64,000 nt of DNA from Microbacterium croceum (GTDB taxonomy: Bacteria; Actinomycetota; Actinomycetes; Actinomycetales; Microbacteriaceae). Made by a program: the position numbers and the translations under genes. The stretch covers positions 2,542,001-2,606,000 of the forward strand of contig NZ_JAHWXN010000001.1 of the NCBI RefSeq assembly GCF_023091245.1. The letters are read 5' to 3'. The notes below the pieces were generated by a model. That model searched no databases, was not told the DNA's origin, and saw only the letters and a list, made by a program, of their open reading frames with translations. The stretch's first letter is position 1. The number at the start of each line of letters is the position of its first letter. Of this stretch, positions 9,824 through 18,777 are shown piece after piece.

Positions 9824-10150
9824 ATGGGCACTTTGAACTACGGCGTCGGCACTGAGCCCATCCACATCGAGGACCGCGCACTCGCGCACCTCAAGATCGT
9901 CATCGCCACCAAGCTGCGCCGCAACGAGAGCTTCACTCTCTCCTGGAAGCATCCCGAGGGCGATACACCCGGCCGTTCGACCATCTGGGTGCACCCGTCC
10001 ATCCCCCTGCGATTCACGTTCGACGACCCGGAGCCCCCGGAGATCAACATGAAGTGGATCGAAGAGCTGATGCACTCGGCGAACTCCACCGGCGGGATCC
10101 TCCTGGTGGACGAGGTGATCGATATGACGGCTGAGCCAGCCGTCATCTAG
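9824..10150 (+). CDS. Small conserved protein, DUF7882-like (copy 1)
   Basis: The 108-residue soluble protein starts MGTLNYG, with the core DRALAHLKIVIATKLRRNESFTLSW. This matches a short family that I recall as common in Microbacterium and labelled DUF7882; its function is unknown. An in-frame ATG at 9812, four bases after GGAGGA, would add four residues. I prefer 9824 because the paralogue at 10216 begins the same way and both ATGs lie 7-8 bases after a -10-like hexamer (TATGGT here), suggesting leaderless transcripts. The C-terminal half (WVHPSIPLRFTFDDPEPPEINMKWIEELM) is also shared with the next gene. Confidence 0.75.
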   Translation: MGTLNYGVGTEPIHIEDRALAHLKIVIATKLRRNESFTLSWKHPEGDTPGRSTIWVHPSIPLRFTFDDPEPPEINMKWIEELMHSANSTGGILLVDEVIDMTAEPAVI

Positions 10151-10215
10151 GCGAGCGCCAGCGCTCGCGTCAAGCCCCTGTCCGCGCCCGGCACGGCCTC
10201 CTAGTGTCCTCTCTC

Positions 10216-10512
10216 ATGGGAACACTCGAGTACAACAGCTCTCGTCCGCCGATCGAGATCGATGACGTGACCCTGGCGCACCTGAAGATCGTCATCGCGA
10301 CGAAGCTGCGCCGGCAGGAGAGCTTCATGATGACGTGGCTCCCCGGCGACAAGAACCCCGTCGGGCGTCTCACGGCCTGGGTCCACCCCAGCATCCCGCT
10401 CATCCTGTCGTTCGACGAGCCGAAGGTCGCGCCGATCGATGCGGCACGGATCGCCCGCATGATGGAGAGCCTGAACGCCCACGGCGAGCTGCTGATCGAC
10501 CAGATGGCGTGA
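10216..10512 (+). CDS. Small conserved protein, DUF7882-like (copy 2)
   Basis: The 98-residue paralogue of the preceding gene shares LAHLKIVIATKLRR, ESF, W and WVHPSIPL at the same positions, so the pair arose by tandem duplication. A GTG at 10204 would add four residues, but MGTLEY matches the paralogue's N-terminus and follows a TAGTGT -10-like box by 8 bases, consistent with a leaderless mRNA. Function is unknown. The two copies have clearly diverged, so the duplication is not recent. Confidence 0.75.
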   Translation: MGTLEYNSSRPPIEIDDVTLAHLKIVIATKLRRQESFMMTWLPGDKNPVGRLTAWVHPSIPLILSFDEPKVAPIDAARIARMMESLNAHGELLIDQMA

Positions 10513-10541
10513 CTCTTCGCCCTGTCGCGCCCGCAGGCGGA

Positions 10542-10925
10542 TCAGACGGCTCGGATCGCGCGTACCGCGACCGCCTGACTGACGGCGAAGAGGAACACCT
10601 CGACGGCGATCGCGAGCACGACCAGGACCACGAGAGAACCTACGGCGACCGACGATGCGGCGGCGATCAACACGGCCGCGACGATGTTCACGGCCATGAC
10701 GAACCGGAGCGCTGACTCCAGACGCAGACGCGATGTCATCCACGCGACAGCACAGGCCCAGAGCGCGACGACGATTCCCGTCGCCATCAGCACGGGCCCA
10801 GGCAGTCGCACGACGGTGGAGATCAGTGGCGCGGTCGCCGCGATGAGCACGCCGAGGATCAGGCAGTAGGCAGCATCGAGCCTGAGGCTCCAGGTGCCGA
10901 GTCGGTGCCCTTGCAATCGAGACAT
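10542..10925 (-). CDS. Small four-helix membrane protein of unknown function
   Basis: The 127-residue protein has four predicted hydrophobic segments (about residues 17-38, 45-65, 73-95 and 98-122) separated by short arginine-containing loops. I recognise no family motif. It is convergent with the DUF7882-like pair and lies next to the tRNA cluster. The length, hydrophobic periodicity and GC-rich codon use support a real gene, but no function can be proposed. Confidence 0.65.
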   Translation of the reverse strand: MSRLQGHRLGTWSLRLDAAYCLILGVLIAATAPLISTVVRLPGPVLMATGIVVALWACAVAWMTSRLRLESALRFVMAVNIVAAVLIAAASSVAVGSLVVLVVLAIAVEVFLFAVSQAVAVRAIRAV

Positions 10926-10956
10926 GCCACCAGTCTCCCCGATCGCACCGGGAACG

Positions 10957-10984
10957 AAAAAACCCCCGGAGAACCGGGGGTTTG
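10957..10984 (-). terminator. Intrinsic terminator of the minus-strand tRNA cluster
   Basis: On the minus strand a GC-rich hairpin (AACCCCCGG, TTCT loop, CCGGGGGTT) runs into a T tract just after tRNA-Val. This is the classic Rho-independent form and ends the Gly-Cys-Val transcript. Confidence 0.85.
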
Positions 10985-10988
10985 TCTG

Positions 10989-11060
10989 TGCGCGATACTG
11001 GGATCGAACCAGTGACCTCTTCCGTGTCAGGGAAGCGCGCTACCGCTGCGCCAATCGCGC
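10989..11060 (-). tRNA. tRNA-Val (anticodon GAC)
   Basis: On the minus strand a 72-nt cloverleaf has acceptor GCGCGAT paired with ATCGCGC, anticodon stem CTTCC/GGAAG with loop CTGACAC (anticodon GAC, reading GUC), and T arm GGTTCGATCC. The CCA end is not encoded. It is last in the Gly-Cys-Val cluster. Confidence 0.95.
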
Positions 11061-11086
11061 CTATGAAGGCTGTTCAGTTGTGTGCG

Positions 11087-11157
11087 AGGTGGCGACGGGA
11101 TTCGAACCCGTGTAAACGGCTTTGCAGGCCGGTGCCTAGCCGCTCGGCCACGCCACC
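11087..11157 (-). tRNA. tRNA-Cys (anticodon GCA)
   Basis: On the minus strand a 71-nt cloverleaf has acceptor GGTGGCG paired with CGCCACC, anticodon stem CGGC/GCCG with loop CTGCAAA (anticodon GCA), and T loop GGTTCGAATCC. It lies between tRNA-Gly and tRNA-Val. Confidence 0.95.
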
Positions 11158-11211
11158 GTGTGGATTGACCCCACGCGTAAAGAGCCTTCCGAAGAAGACC
11201 CTCTACACTCG

Positions 11212-11284
11212 AGCGGATGACGAGACTCGAACTCGCGACCCCAACCTTGGCAAGGTTGTGCGCTACCAACTGCGCTACATCCGC
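11212..11284 (-). tRNA. tRNA-Gly (anticodon GCC)
   Basis: On the minus strand a 73-nt cloverleaf has acceptor GCGGATG paired with CATCCGC, anticodon stem CAACC/GGTTG with loop TTGCCAA (anticodon GCC), and T arm AGTTCGAGTCT. It is the first gene of the minus-strand tRNA operon. Confidence 0.95.
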
Positions 11285-11436
11285 ATTTCGTTCCCGGTTG
11301 TCCCGGGCACTCATGAAACATTAGCCGATGATCGGCCGGTGTCAAAACCCGAAGCGAATCTCGCGCGTGTCTCGCCGGATGGTCGTCGGGGCCACGTCGG
11401 GTCGGGTAGTATCGGTTGTCGAGCCTCACAGCTCAT
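11285..11436. promoter_or_regulatory. Divergent promoter region between tRNA transcripts
   Basis: This 152-bp gap separates tRNA-Gly (minus) from tRNA-Val (plus) and must hold both promoters. A TAGTAT -10-like box lies at about 11407-11412, upstream of the plus-strand tRNA. I see no coding potential or other structure. Confidence 0.5.
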
Positions 11437-11509
11437 GGGCGATTGGCGCAGTTGGTAGCGCGCTTCCTTCACACGGAAGAGGTCATCGGTTCGAGTCCGG
11501 TATCGCCCA
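11437..11509 (+). tRNA. tRNA-Val (anticodon CAC)
   Basis: A 73-nt cloverleaf has acceptor GGGCGAT paired with ATCGCCC, anticodon stem CTTCC/GGAAG with loop TTCACAC (anticodon CAC, reading GUG), and T arm GGTTCGAGTCC. It is followed by its own terminator. CCA is not encoded. Confidence 0.95.
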
Positions 11510-11515
11510 CCGTTC

Positions 11516-11547
11516 AGAAGCCCTCGATACGTCGGGGGCTTCTTTCG
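11516..11547 (+). terminator. Intrinsic terminator of tRNA-Val(CAC)
   Basis: The perfect stem AGAAGCCC/GGGCTTCT (11516-11523 with 11536-11543) is followed by TTCGT, seven bases after the tRNA end. Confidence 0.75.
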
Positions 11548-11581
11548 TCTCCCTGTCTGTGGCGGCGCGTAGATTCACGCC

Positions 11582-12016
11582 ATGGACTCGACCGACGCCC
11601 TCCCCGGCCCGTGCCTCCTCTGCGCGAGCCTGACCGGCACGCGCGTCGACCAGGCCTGGCTCTGTGCCGTGTGCGGATGGCGGTACGGAGATGTGCCGGA
11701 TGATGGCCTTCCACTCCCCCGAGTGGATGTCGTCTATTACCTCCGGTTCGATCGACGGGTCAAGATCGGAACGAGCCACAGGCCACGACAGCGGCTCAAG
11801 GCCATCCGGCACGACGAGCTGCTCGCGTTCGAACGCGGGGACAGAGCCCTGGAGCGCCGCCGCCACAAGGAGTTCGCGGCTCTTCGCGAGGGCGGCGAGT
11901 GGTTCACGCTCACTCCGACCGTCGAAACGCACGTCGCCGGTCTTCGGGCGGCGGGCGAGCCCTGGAGTCTCTACGCACGATGGTTCAGTGAGGCGCTGCA
12001 GCACACGTCGTCATGA
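11582..12016 (+). CDS. GIY-YIG/T5orf172-like protein with N-terminal zinc ribbon
   Basis: The 144-residue protein has two CxxC pairs (CLLC near residue 11, CAVC near residue 28), a probable zinc ribbon. The following domain, VVYYLRFDRRVKIGTSHRPRQRL with a later ALERRRHKEFAALREGGEWF, resembles the GIY-YIG-related T5orf172/Mug113 group: the YYL and KIG blocks, an Arg, and a Glu in the last helix. Such domains can be endonucleases, but many copies in cellular genomes have no known activity. There is no mobile element beside it. The assignment to the fold is fairly good; nuclease activity is inference. Confidence 0.7.
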   Translation: MDSTDALPGPCLLCASLTGTRVDQAWLCAVCGWRYGDVPDDGLPLPRVDVVYYLRFDRRVKIGTSHRPRQRLKAIRHDELLAFERGDRALERRRHKEFAALREGGEWFTLTPTVETHVAGLRAAGEPWSLYARWFSEALQHTSS

Positions 12017-12018
12017 CC

Positions 12019-12059
12019 GAGTCGGGCCGCTGCTCCCGAGGAGAACAGCGGCCCGACTC
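12019..12059. terminator. Strong hairpin between convergent genes
   Basis: A perfect 14-bp inverted repeat (GAGTCGGGCCGCTG with CAGCGGCCCGACTC) with a 13-base loop sits just after the stop at 12016. There is no long T tract. It probably terminates both the plus-strand gene and the convergent SPW gene. Confidence 0.7.
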
Positions 12060-12116
12060 ATGTCATCACAGGATCTGAGGAGTCTCACGAGACAGCGTGA
12101 CCTCCCGGGGTACGGC

Positions 12117-12503
12117 TCACGCGGTGGCGGCCCTGGTGCGCGACGGCGCCGGCTGAGGCTGCGAGAACAGCACGACGACGATCACGGCGGCGCCGACCAC
12201 GACGTGGGGCAGCCAGACGTTCAGCGCTTCGCCGGAGAAGCCGAAAATCCAGGGCGACAGAGCCAGGAAGAGGCTCGCGACGATGTCGAAGACGAGGTGG
12301 ACGGGCATCGGGATGAACCCGAAGGGACCCCATTCGTACCTCGTGAACAGGCTGTACACGATGAGACCGACGCCCAGGACGATCGGGATGACGACGGCCG
12401 GACCACCCATGCCGGCGAAGCCGAACAGCCACGGTGCGGCGATGAGCGCGATGCCCACGATGTAGTCGAGTGCACCGTGGACCTTTGTGGGGATGAAACG
12501 CAT
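12117..12503 (-). CDS. SPW-repeat membrane protein
   Basis: The 128-residue membrane protein has four hydrophobic segments and the two repeats that define the family: AAPWLFGFAG near residue 22 and LSPWIFGFSG near residue 82. The start MRFIPTKVHGALDYIVG is also typical. SPW proteins are widespread in bacteria and of unknown function. GGAGG precedes the ATG. The gene is divergent from the ABC importer operon across a 227-bp region. Confidence 0.85.
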   Translation of the reverse strand: MRFIPTKVHGALDYIVGIALIAAPWLFGFAGMGGPAVVIPIVLGVGLIVYSLFTRYEWGPFGFIPMPVHLVFDIVASLFLALSPWIFGFSGEALNVWLPHVVVGAAVIVVVLFSQPQPAPSRTRAATA

Positions 12504-12628
12504 GATTCCTCCTTGTGCTTCGCCGCGGTTGCGGCTCGACTTTGGTTCGGCACCCGCCCCGGAACGGATTGCCGGATCTCGCGCGAACGCACTCGAAAGG
12601 TGCCGAGAACCTGCCTCTCCTCACAGTC

Positions 12629-12645
12629 GTGTCACAGTGTGACAC
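12629..12645. promoter_or_regulatory. Palindromic operator candidate upstream of the ABC operon
   Basis: A perfect inverted repeat, GTGTCAC-AGT-GTGACAC, lies 86 bp before the lipoprotein start. Size and symmetry suit a TetR- or GntR-type regulator. The core ACAGTGTGAC recurs at 35004-35013 by a TetR gene. The binding protein is unknown. Confidence 0.55.
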
Positions 12646-12730
12646 CGTGGTATCCCAAAATATCGGTGGATCGATAGGTTCGAAGGACCCGTGCTTACCC
12701 GCGCACGACACCCGACCTCAGGAGCAAGAC

Positions 12731-13785
12731 ATGTCCTCTCGCCGCCGTGCCCTCGCGGGCGCATCCCTCCTCCTCGCCAGCACGCTGCTGGTCTCCGCCT
12801 GCACCTCGACCGGAGCCGGCGAAGCGACCGACACGGCCGAAGACGCACCGCCCATCACCTTCCTGTATTCCCCTTATGCGGACTACGCACCGTTCTTCCT
12901 CGCCGAGGAGAAGGGCTACTTCGAAGACGCCGGTGTCGACGTCGAACTCGTCGCCAAGGGCGGCAGCTCCGGTGAGACTTACCAGCAGGTCAGCACGGGC
13001 AACATCACCGCCGGTGGTGCCACCTGGGGCGCCGGCCTGTTCAACGCCACCAAGTCGGGCGCGTCGATCTCCGTCATCGCGAGCGTCTCGCGCATCCCGG
13101 AGTCAGGCCCGAACCCGTCTCCCCTGCTCGCCTCCGACGCCTCGGGCATCACCGACGCCGCCGATCTCAAGGGCAAGAAGATCGGCATCCCCGGCGACGG
13201 CGGCTTCGGCATCTACTCGGTCGCCCTGGCTCTGGAGTCCGTCGGCCTCTCCGTCGCCGACGTGGAGCTGGTGAACCTCAGCCCCGGCGACATCCCGGCC
13301 GCGCTCGCGAACGGCTCGGTCGAGGCCAGCTGGTCCATCGAACCGATCTCCTCCGCGGTGATCGCACAGGGCATCGGACACGAGCTGCTCGGCATCGACT
13401 ACCAGGCCGGCGTCGAGCTGGGCGCGATGGTCTTCAACACCGAGTACGTCGACAAGCACCCGGCCGCCGTCACCGCTTTCACCGCCGCGTACCTCAAGGC
13501 CGTGAAGGAGCTCGAGGACGGCGGATGGCAGGATGCCGCCACCCAGGAGATCATCGCGGAGTACACCGACCTCCCCGTCGAGACCCTGACCTCCATCGCA
13601 CTCACCACCCAGGACCCGAGCGGGGCTATCGATTGGGAGGACGTCGCCCGTCAGGAGCAGTTCTTCCGTGACCGCGACGCTCTCGAGTTCGACGGCGACT
13701 CCGGCATCCAGGACATCTACCGCGACGACATCCTGAGCGACGCGATCGCCCTCGTCGACAGCGGCGACCTGGCACCCGCCGGGAA

Positions 13786-13789
<4 letters not shown>
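12731..13789 (+). CDS. ABC transporter substrate-binding lipoprotein (SsuA/NMT1-like)
   Basis: The 352-residue protein has a lipoprotein signal: basic N-terminus SSRRRALAG, a hydrophobic stretch, and lipobox LVSAC with Cys24. The mature part belongs to the NMT1/SsuA/TauA binding-protein group (ITFLYSPYADYAPFFLAEEKG, then LKGKKIGIPGDGG). This group imports sulfonates, nitrate, pyrimidine precursors of thiamine and similar small compounds; the ligand here is unknown. I use the ATG at 12731 after AGGAG, because a longer open frame upstream would remove the signal peptide from the N-terminus. The stop overlaps the ATPase start by four bases. Confidence 0.88.
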
Positions 13790-14546
<757 letters not shown>

Positions 14547-14550
<4 letters not shown>

Positions 14551-15362
14551 CCGCGATCGCCGATCCCGCCATCGAACGGCAGCTCAGAGATGCGGTCAAG
14601 GCCGAGCGCGGCTCGGTGTGGGTCCGTCGGCTCGGGCCGTACACCCCGCTGCTCATCCTGCTGGTCTGGGAGATCTGCAGCAGAACGGGCGTGCTCGATG
14701 CGCGCTTCTTCCCCGCTCCGAGCTCGATCGTGGAGACGTTCTTCGAGCTGCTGGTTTCGGGAGTCCTCCTCGAGAACATCAGCATCACGCTGTCACGCAT
14801 CGCCATCGGGTTCGTGATGGGCGCGGTCCCGGGGATCATCCTCGGCGTCCTGCTCGGCTCGGTGCGCACCCTGCGCCTGCTGCTGGACCCCATCTTCTCG
14901 AGTCTGCTCCCGGTGCCGAAGGTCGCGATCTTCCCGCTGCTTCTGCTGATCTTCGGCCTCGGAGAGACGAGCAAGTACGTCATCGTCGCGATCGGCGTGT
15001 TCTTCTATCTTCTGTTCAACACGCTCAGCGGCGTCATGCAGACGCCGCCACTGCTCAACGACGTCGCGAACGCGAACGGCGCCACCCGTCTGCAGCGCTG
15101 GATGACCGTGTCGTTCCCATACGCGTTGCCCTCCATTTTCACCGGCATCAAGCTGGCGACCGGAGGAGCGTTCGTCATCATCGCAGCGTCGGAGTTCGTC
15201 GGCGCAAACAGTGGCCTCGGCTACATGATCTGGAGCTCCTGGGGCACCTTCGCCGTCTCGAAGATGTACGTCGGCATCGTCACGATCTCGGTGCTGGGCT
15301 ATGCAGCCACCTGGCTGTGGGCACTCCTCGAACGTCGTGTCGTGCCGTGGGTCAAGTACTGA
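14547..15362 (+). CDS. ABC transporter permease (SsuC/TauC-like)
   Basis: The 271-residue inner-membrane permease has about six transmembrane segments beginning with LGPYTPLLILLVWEI near residue 35. The coupling loop ANANGATRLQRWMTVSFPYALPSIFTGIK and the SEFVGANSGLGYMIW block mark the SsuC/TauC group. I use the GTG at 14547, which overlaps the ATPase stop and follows AGGAGG. It completes the importer; the next gene starts 11 bp downstream. Confidence 0.92.
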
Positions 15363-15372
15363 ACGGAGCATC

Positions 15373-16347
15373 ATGAGGGTCACCACCGCCCGTCTCCTCT
15401 CCGATCTCCGCCGGACGCTGCACTCGGCGGCGCCCGCAGCCGATGCGGAGGATGTCGCACTCGCCGCGCTCTGGCTCGTGCAGGCCGAGCAGCTGGGTCT
15501 CGGCCAGTTCGGGATCACGATGCTGGTCCGCGAGCTCGACCGCCTCGGCGCGGACGAGGGTGCGCCCCCGCTGAACGTCGCGGACGACGCACCGATCGGA
15601 TCGATCGACGCCACTGCCGTCCCCGGTGTGGTCGCGCTCGCGTCTGCGGTCCGCCGCGTCTCCGCCGGCGTCACCGCGCACGGTCTGGCGCTCGTGGGTA
15701 TTCGCGGGGCCGGGGCACTCGGTGTCCTCGGTCTCGCCGCCCGCACGCTCGCGTCACGAGGTACGGTCGCCCTCGTCGCCGCCCAGTCGCCCGCGGCTGT
15801 GGCTCCCTGGGGTGCGCGGGCTGCCGCGATCGGCACCAACCCGTTGGCGATCGCGGTCCCGCGCGCGGAGGGCACTCCCCTCGTGGTCGACTACGCGACG
15901 TCGTCGCTCACACTCGCCGCGGTGCACGAGGCACGACGCACCGGTGCTCAACTCCCCGAGCGCAGCGCGCTGGATGCCGCCGGAGAGCCGACCACCGATC
16001 CGGCTGCCGTGGCCGCCGTGCTCCCCACCGGGCTGGTCGGTTCGTTGACCGGACTGGTCGTCGAACTGCTGGCGGGCGTCGCGGTGGGAGGACGCGTCAC
16101 CGATCCGGATGCACGGATGACCCGTGGCGCCGTGATCGTGGCCTTCGAGCCGGCGCGGGCCGGCGGCACCGACACGGAAGCGGCCGCCGCCGCGCTCGAC
16201 CGCGACTGGCGCGCGGCGGGAGGACACCTCCCCGCCCGTTTCGACGTGCTCGGCGACGGGAAGGACGACCTGCCCGACACACTCGACATCGACGACGATG
16301 CCGCCGCGTGGCTGTCCGACCGAGTCGCAGGAAGCCCGCCAGCATGA
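15373..16347 (+). CDS. Malate/lactate dehydrogenase-family (Ldh_2) protein lacking conserved histidines
   Basis: The 324-residue protein resembles the Ldh_2 family of NAD(P)H-dependent 2-oxo/imino acid reductases (malate, sulfolactate, ureidoglycolate and piperideine-carboxylate enzymes). The cofactor region fits well: AAAIGTNPLAIAVPR and LVVDYATSS at residues about 155-185. The catalytic landmarks do not fit. Where the family has SHG there is GQFG (residues 44-47), and where it has an SNHFG-like block there is GAGALG (112-117), so both conserved histidines are absent. It may be a binding or regulatory derivative, or use altered chemistry. GGAG precedes the ATG; the stop overlaps the next start. 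Confidence 0.72.
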   Translation: MRVTTARLLSDLRRTLHSAAPAADAEDVALAALWLVQAEQLGLGQFGITMLVRELDRLGADEGAPPLNVADDAPIGSIDATAVPGVVALASAVRRVSAGVTAHGLALVGIRGAGALGVLGLAARTLASRGTVALVAAQSPAAVAPWGARAAAIGTNPLAIAVPRAEGTPLVVDYATSSLTLAAVHEARRTGAQLPERSALDAAGEPTTDPAAVAAVLPTGLVGSLTGLVVELLAGVAVGGRVTDPDARMTRGAVIVAFEPARAGGTDTEAAAAALDRDWRAAGGHLPARFDVLGDGKDDLPDTLDIDDDAAAWLSDRVAGSPPA

Positions 16348-17726
16348 GCAGCCCCCGTCCATCGTTCTCACTGAGCGTCACCCCGCTGGTCGGCCCTCTG
16401 TCGGAGCGCCGCGAGCTCCGTGTGAGGGGTGCAGTCCCCGGCTCACTGGTCACCGTGCGCGCCGTCACACCCCGCGACGGAGGCGACTGGGCTGCCCAGG
16501 CGACCTTCCTCGCGGATCGCGAAGGCACTGTCGATGCGGCGGCCCACCCTCCCGTCTCCGGCGACTATCGCGTCGCCGATGCGATGGGCCTGCTCTGGTC
16601 GCAGCGCCGCGAGCCGGGCACGACCGGGTCGGCAGAGCCGTCCGACGTCGATGCGCCCATCGTCACGACGGTCACCGCATGGAGTGAGCCGGGCACCGGT
16701 CATCTCGACGTCGACGCCGAGGGCGCGGTGGCCGCTCACGACTCCGTCGACGTCGTGCAGTGGCTCCGCGCCGACGACGTCTCGCGCACGGAGATCCGCG
16801 CGGACGGCCTCGTGGGCACTCTCTTCCGCCCCGCGCTCTCCGGCTCCCTGCCCACGGTCATCGTGCTGAACGGCTCGGGTGGTGGTATCAACGAGGCGCG
16901 TGCCGCGCAGTATGCCTCGCGCGGCATTCAAGCGTTGGCTCTCGGTTACTTCCGCGCCTCCGGCCTCCCCGACCACATCTCTCGAACCCCGCTCGAGTAC
17001 TTCGAGCGCGCGCTGCGATACGTCGCGGTCGAGCTCGATCCGGCGGGCGGCCGCGCGATCGTCAGCGGACAGTCGCGCGGCGGCGAGCTGTCGCTGCTGC
17101 TCGCCGCGACCTTTCCGGATCTGGTGCTCGCGAGCGTGCCGTTCGTGCCCGGCGCGTTCGTCTTCGGCGCTCAGGGCGCCGCCGACCCCGCCGAGGGCTG
17201 GAGCGGACCGACCTGGACTCGTGACGGGAAGCCTCTGGAGCACCTCTGGCACGACAACGCCGGGGTGACCTGGCAGCCCTGGAACGACGAACCTCCGCCC
17301 ACACGACACCGTGATGTCTACATCGACGGGCTGCATGATCGCGAGCTGGCGCGCGCGTCTCGCATCCCGATCGAGAACTTCGCCGGACCGGTGCTGTGCG
17401 TCTCCGGACTCGATGACCGCGCCTGGCCGTCCAGCATGGCCTCCCGTATCGTCCTCGACACGCTCGAGCGGCATGGTCACACCGCGGAGCGCCTCCACCT
17501 CGACTATGCGGACGCCGGTCACGGCATCACCCTCCCGCACCTCCCCAGCACCGATATCGAGCGCACGCATCCGGTCTCCGGCGTGCGCTACTCGAACGGC
17601 GGCACCCCGCGCGGCATCGCCGCCGCCAGCGCCGACTCGTTCGAGCAGGTCTGCGCATTCATCCACCGCACGGCCGTCCCGGCATCCGCCGAGGGTCGGA
17701 CCATCCCCCGAAACGAAGGACGGTAG
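16344..17726 (+). CDS. BAAT/acyl-CoA thioesterase-like alpha/beta hydrolase
   Basis: The 460-residue protein has two domains. Residues about 5-130 form a beta-rich module like the acyl-CoA thioester hydrolase/BAAT N-terminal domain. The rest is a dienelactone-hydrolase-like alpha/beta hydrolase with oxyanion region VLNGSGGG, nucleophile elbow GQSRGGE near residue 242, Asp near VSGLDDRAWPSS and His in YADAGHGI. BAAT relatives hydrolyse acyl-CoAs or transfer acyl groups to amino acids. The usual nucleophile of true BAAT is Cys; here it is Ser, which favours hydrolysis. ATGA overlap couples it to the dehydrogenase-like gene. The substrate is unknown. Confidence 0.8.
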   Translation: MSSPRPSFSLSVTPLVGPLSERRELRVRGAVPGSLVTVRAVTPRDGGDWAAQATFLADREGTVDAAAHPPVSGDYRVADAMGLLWSQRREPGTTGSAEPSDVDAPIVTTVTAWSEPGTGHLDVDAEGAVAAHDSVDVVQWLRADDVSRTEIRADGLVGTLFRPALSGSLPTVIVLNGSGGGINEARAAQYASRGIQALALGYFRASGLPDHISRTPLEYFERALRYVAVELDPAGGRAIVSGQSRGGELSLLLAATFPDLVLASVPFVPGAFVFGAQGAADPAEGWSGPTWTRDGKPLEHLWHDNAGVTWQPWNDEPPPTRHRDVYIDGLHDRELARASRIPIENFAGPVLCVSGLDDRAWPSSMASRIVLDTLERHGHTAERLHLDYADAGHGITLPHLPSTDIERTHPVSGVRYSNGGTPRGIAAASADSFEQVCAFIHRTAVPASAEGRTIPRNEGR

Positions 17727-17728
17727 TC

Positions 17729-18604
17729 ATGCCCGCGAACGAGCACCTCGAAGGCCAGTGGCGGGAGTGGCGTCATGCCAGGCTCGCAGAGCTCACGCGC
17801 CCCTACGGGTGGACGGCTCTGGTCGCCCAGCACTGGTTGCGCGACGGCGACACCGGGCTCGAGCTCGAGGGGCTGCCCGGCACCTGGGGTGTATCGGACG
17901 GCAAGGTCCTCTACACGCCGCCGGCCGAGGGGCCGAATCTCGTCGTCGACGGGGAGTACGCCACGGCAACCGTCGAGATCGTCCCCGGTCGGAATCAGAC
18001 CTACGGGCACGGGCGCAGCGTCCCCGTGTATTTCGGCCTCTGCGAGGTCGAGACGATCCCCCGCACGACCGATGACGGCGACCGCATCTTCGCGGTGCGC
18101 GTGCGCGACCCGCGCGAATCCGCCCGCAAGGACTTCTCCGGTCTCAGCGCCTACGACTACGACCCGTCGTGGCGCATTCCTGCGCGCTTCACCCCGGCCG
18201 TCCGCGAGGACGTGGAGCAGGTCACCGTCGAGACCGGCGTGCGCGAGACGACCGCGCGCATCGGGACGCTCACCTTCGAGCACGGGGGGCGGAGCTACGA
18301 ACTCGCGCTGATCGGCAAGGATGCGGCCTACGGTGTGCAGCCGGTCGCGCATATCCGCGACCTCACGAGCGCGAAGACGACCTACGGGGCGGGGCGTGTC
18401 GTCGAGCTGCAGTTCAGCGACGAGTCGGGCGAACGCATCGACCACATCGACTTCAACTACCTGACCGCCCTCCCCTGCGCATTTACGAACTTCGTCACCT
18501 GCCCGCTTCCTCCCAGCCAGAACCACCTGGACTTCGAGGTACTCGCCGGAGAGAAGAAGCCCGAGGTCGCGATCGATCGCGTGCTCACGTTCCAGAGCAG
18601 CTGA
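17729..18604 (+). CDS. DUF1684 family protein
   Basis: The 291-residue protein carries the DUF1684 landmarks: N-terminal WREWRHARLAELTRPYGW, central KDFSGLSAYDYDPSWRI, and the C-terminal signature TYGAGRVVELQF, IDFNYLTALPCAF, CPLPPSQNHL and AGEKKP. No signal peptide is visible, so it is probably cytoplasmic. The biochemical role is unknown. It starts two bases after the hydrolase stop, so it belongs to the same operon as the importer, which suggests it acts on the imported compound. Confidence 0.85.
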   Translation: MPANEHLEGQWREWRHARLAELTRPYGWTALVAQHWLRDGDTGLELEGLPGTWGVSDGKVLYTPPAEGPNLVVDGEYATATVEIVPGRNQTYGHGRSVPVYFGLCEVETIPRTTDDGDRIFAVRVRDPRESARKDFSGLSAYDYDPSWRIPARFTPAVREDVEQVTVETGVRETTARIGTLTFEHGGRSYELALIGKDAAYGVQPVAHIRDLTSAKTTYGAGRVVELQFSDESGERIDHIDFNYLTALPCAFTNFVTCPLPPSQNHLDFEVLAGEKKPEVAIDRVLTFQSS

Positions 18605-18777
18605 GCTCTCGCCGGGAACGTGGTCGCACGCTCGCGGCCCGGTCCCAGGTGGCACTGCTACGGTGAGCACGTCGGCATCTTGCCGGCGTCAGGGAAGACT
18701 TCTTGTCGACCAACGGGCCTCTCGGCCATTTCGTTCTCCGTCGCCTCCTCTGTGCGAGTGCGAGGAGCGTCCTGCCC
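18605..18777 (+). promoter_or_regulatory. Gap inside the importer gene group
   Basis: This 173-bp non-coding stretch separates the coupled six-gene run from the DUF1611 gene. It could hold a separate promoter or a processing site. I see no strong terminator or palindrome. An in-frame TTG at 18703 would extend the downstream protein, but that extension lacks family similarity. Confidence 0.35.
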
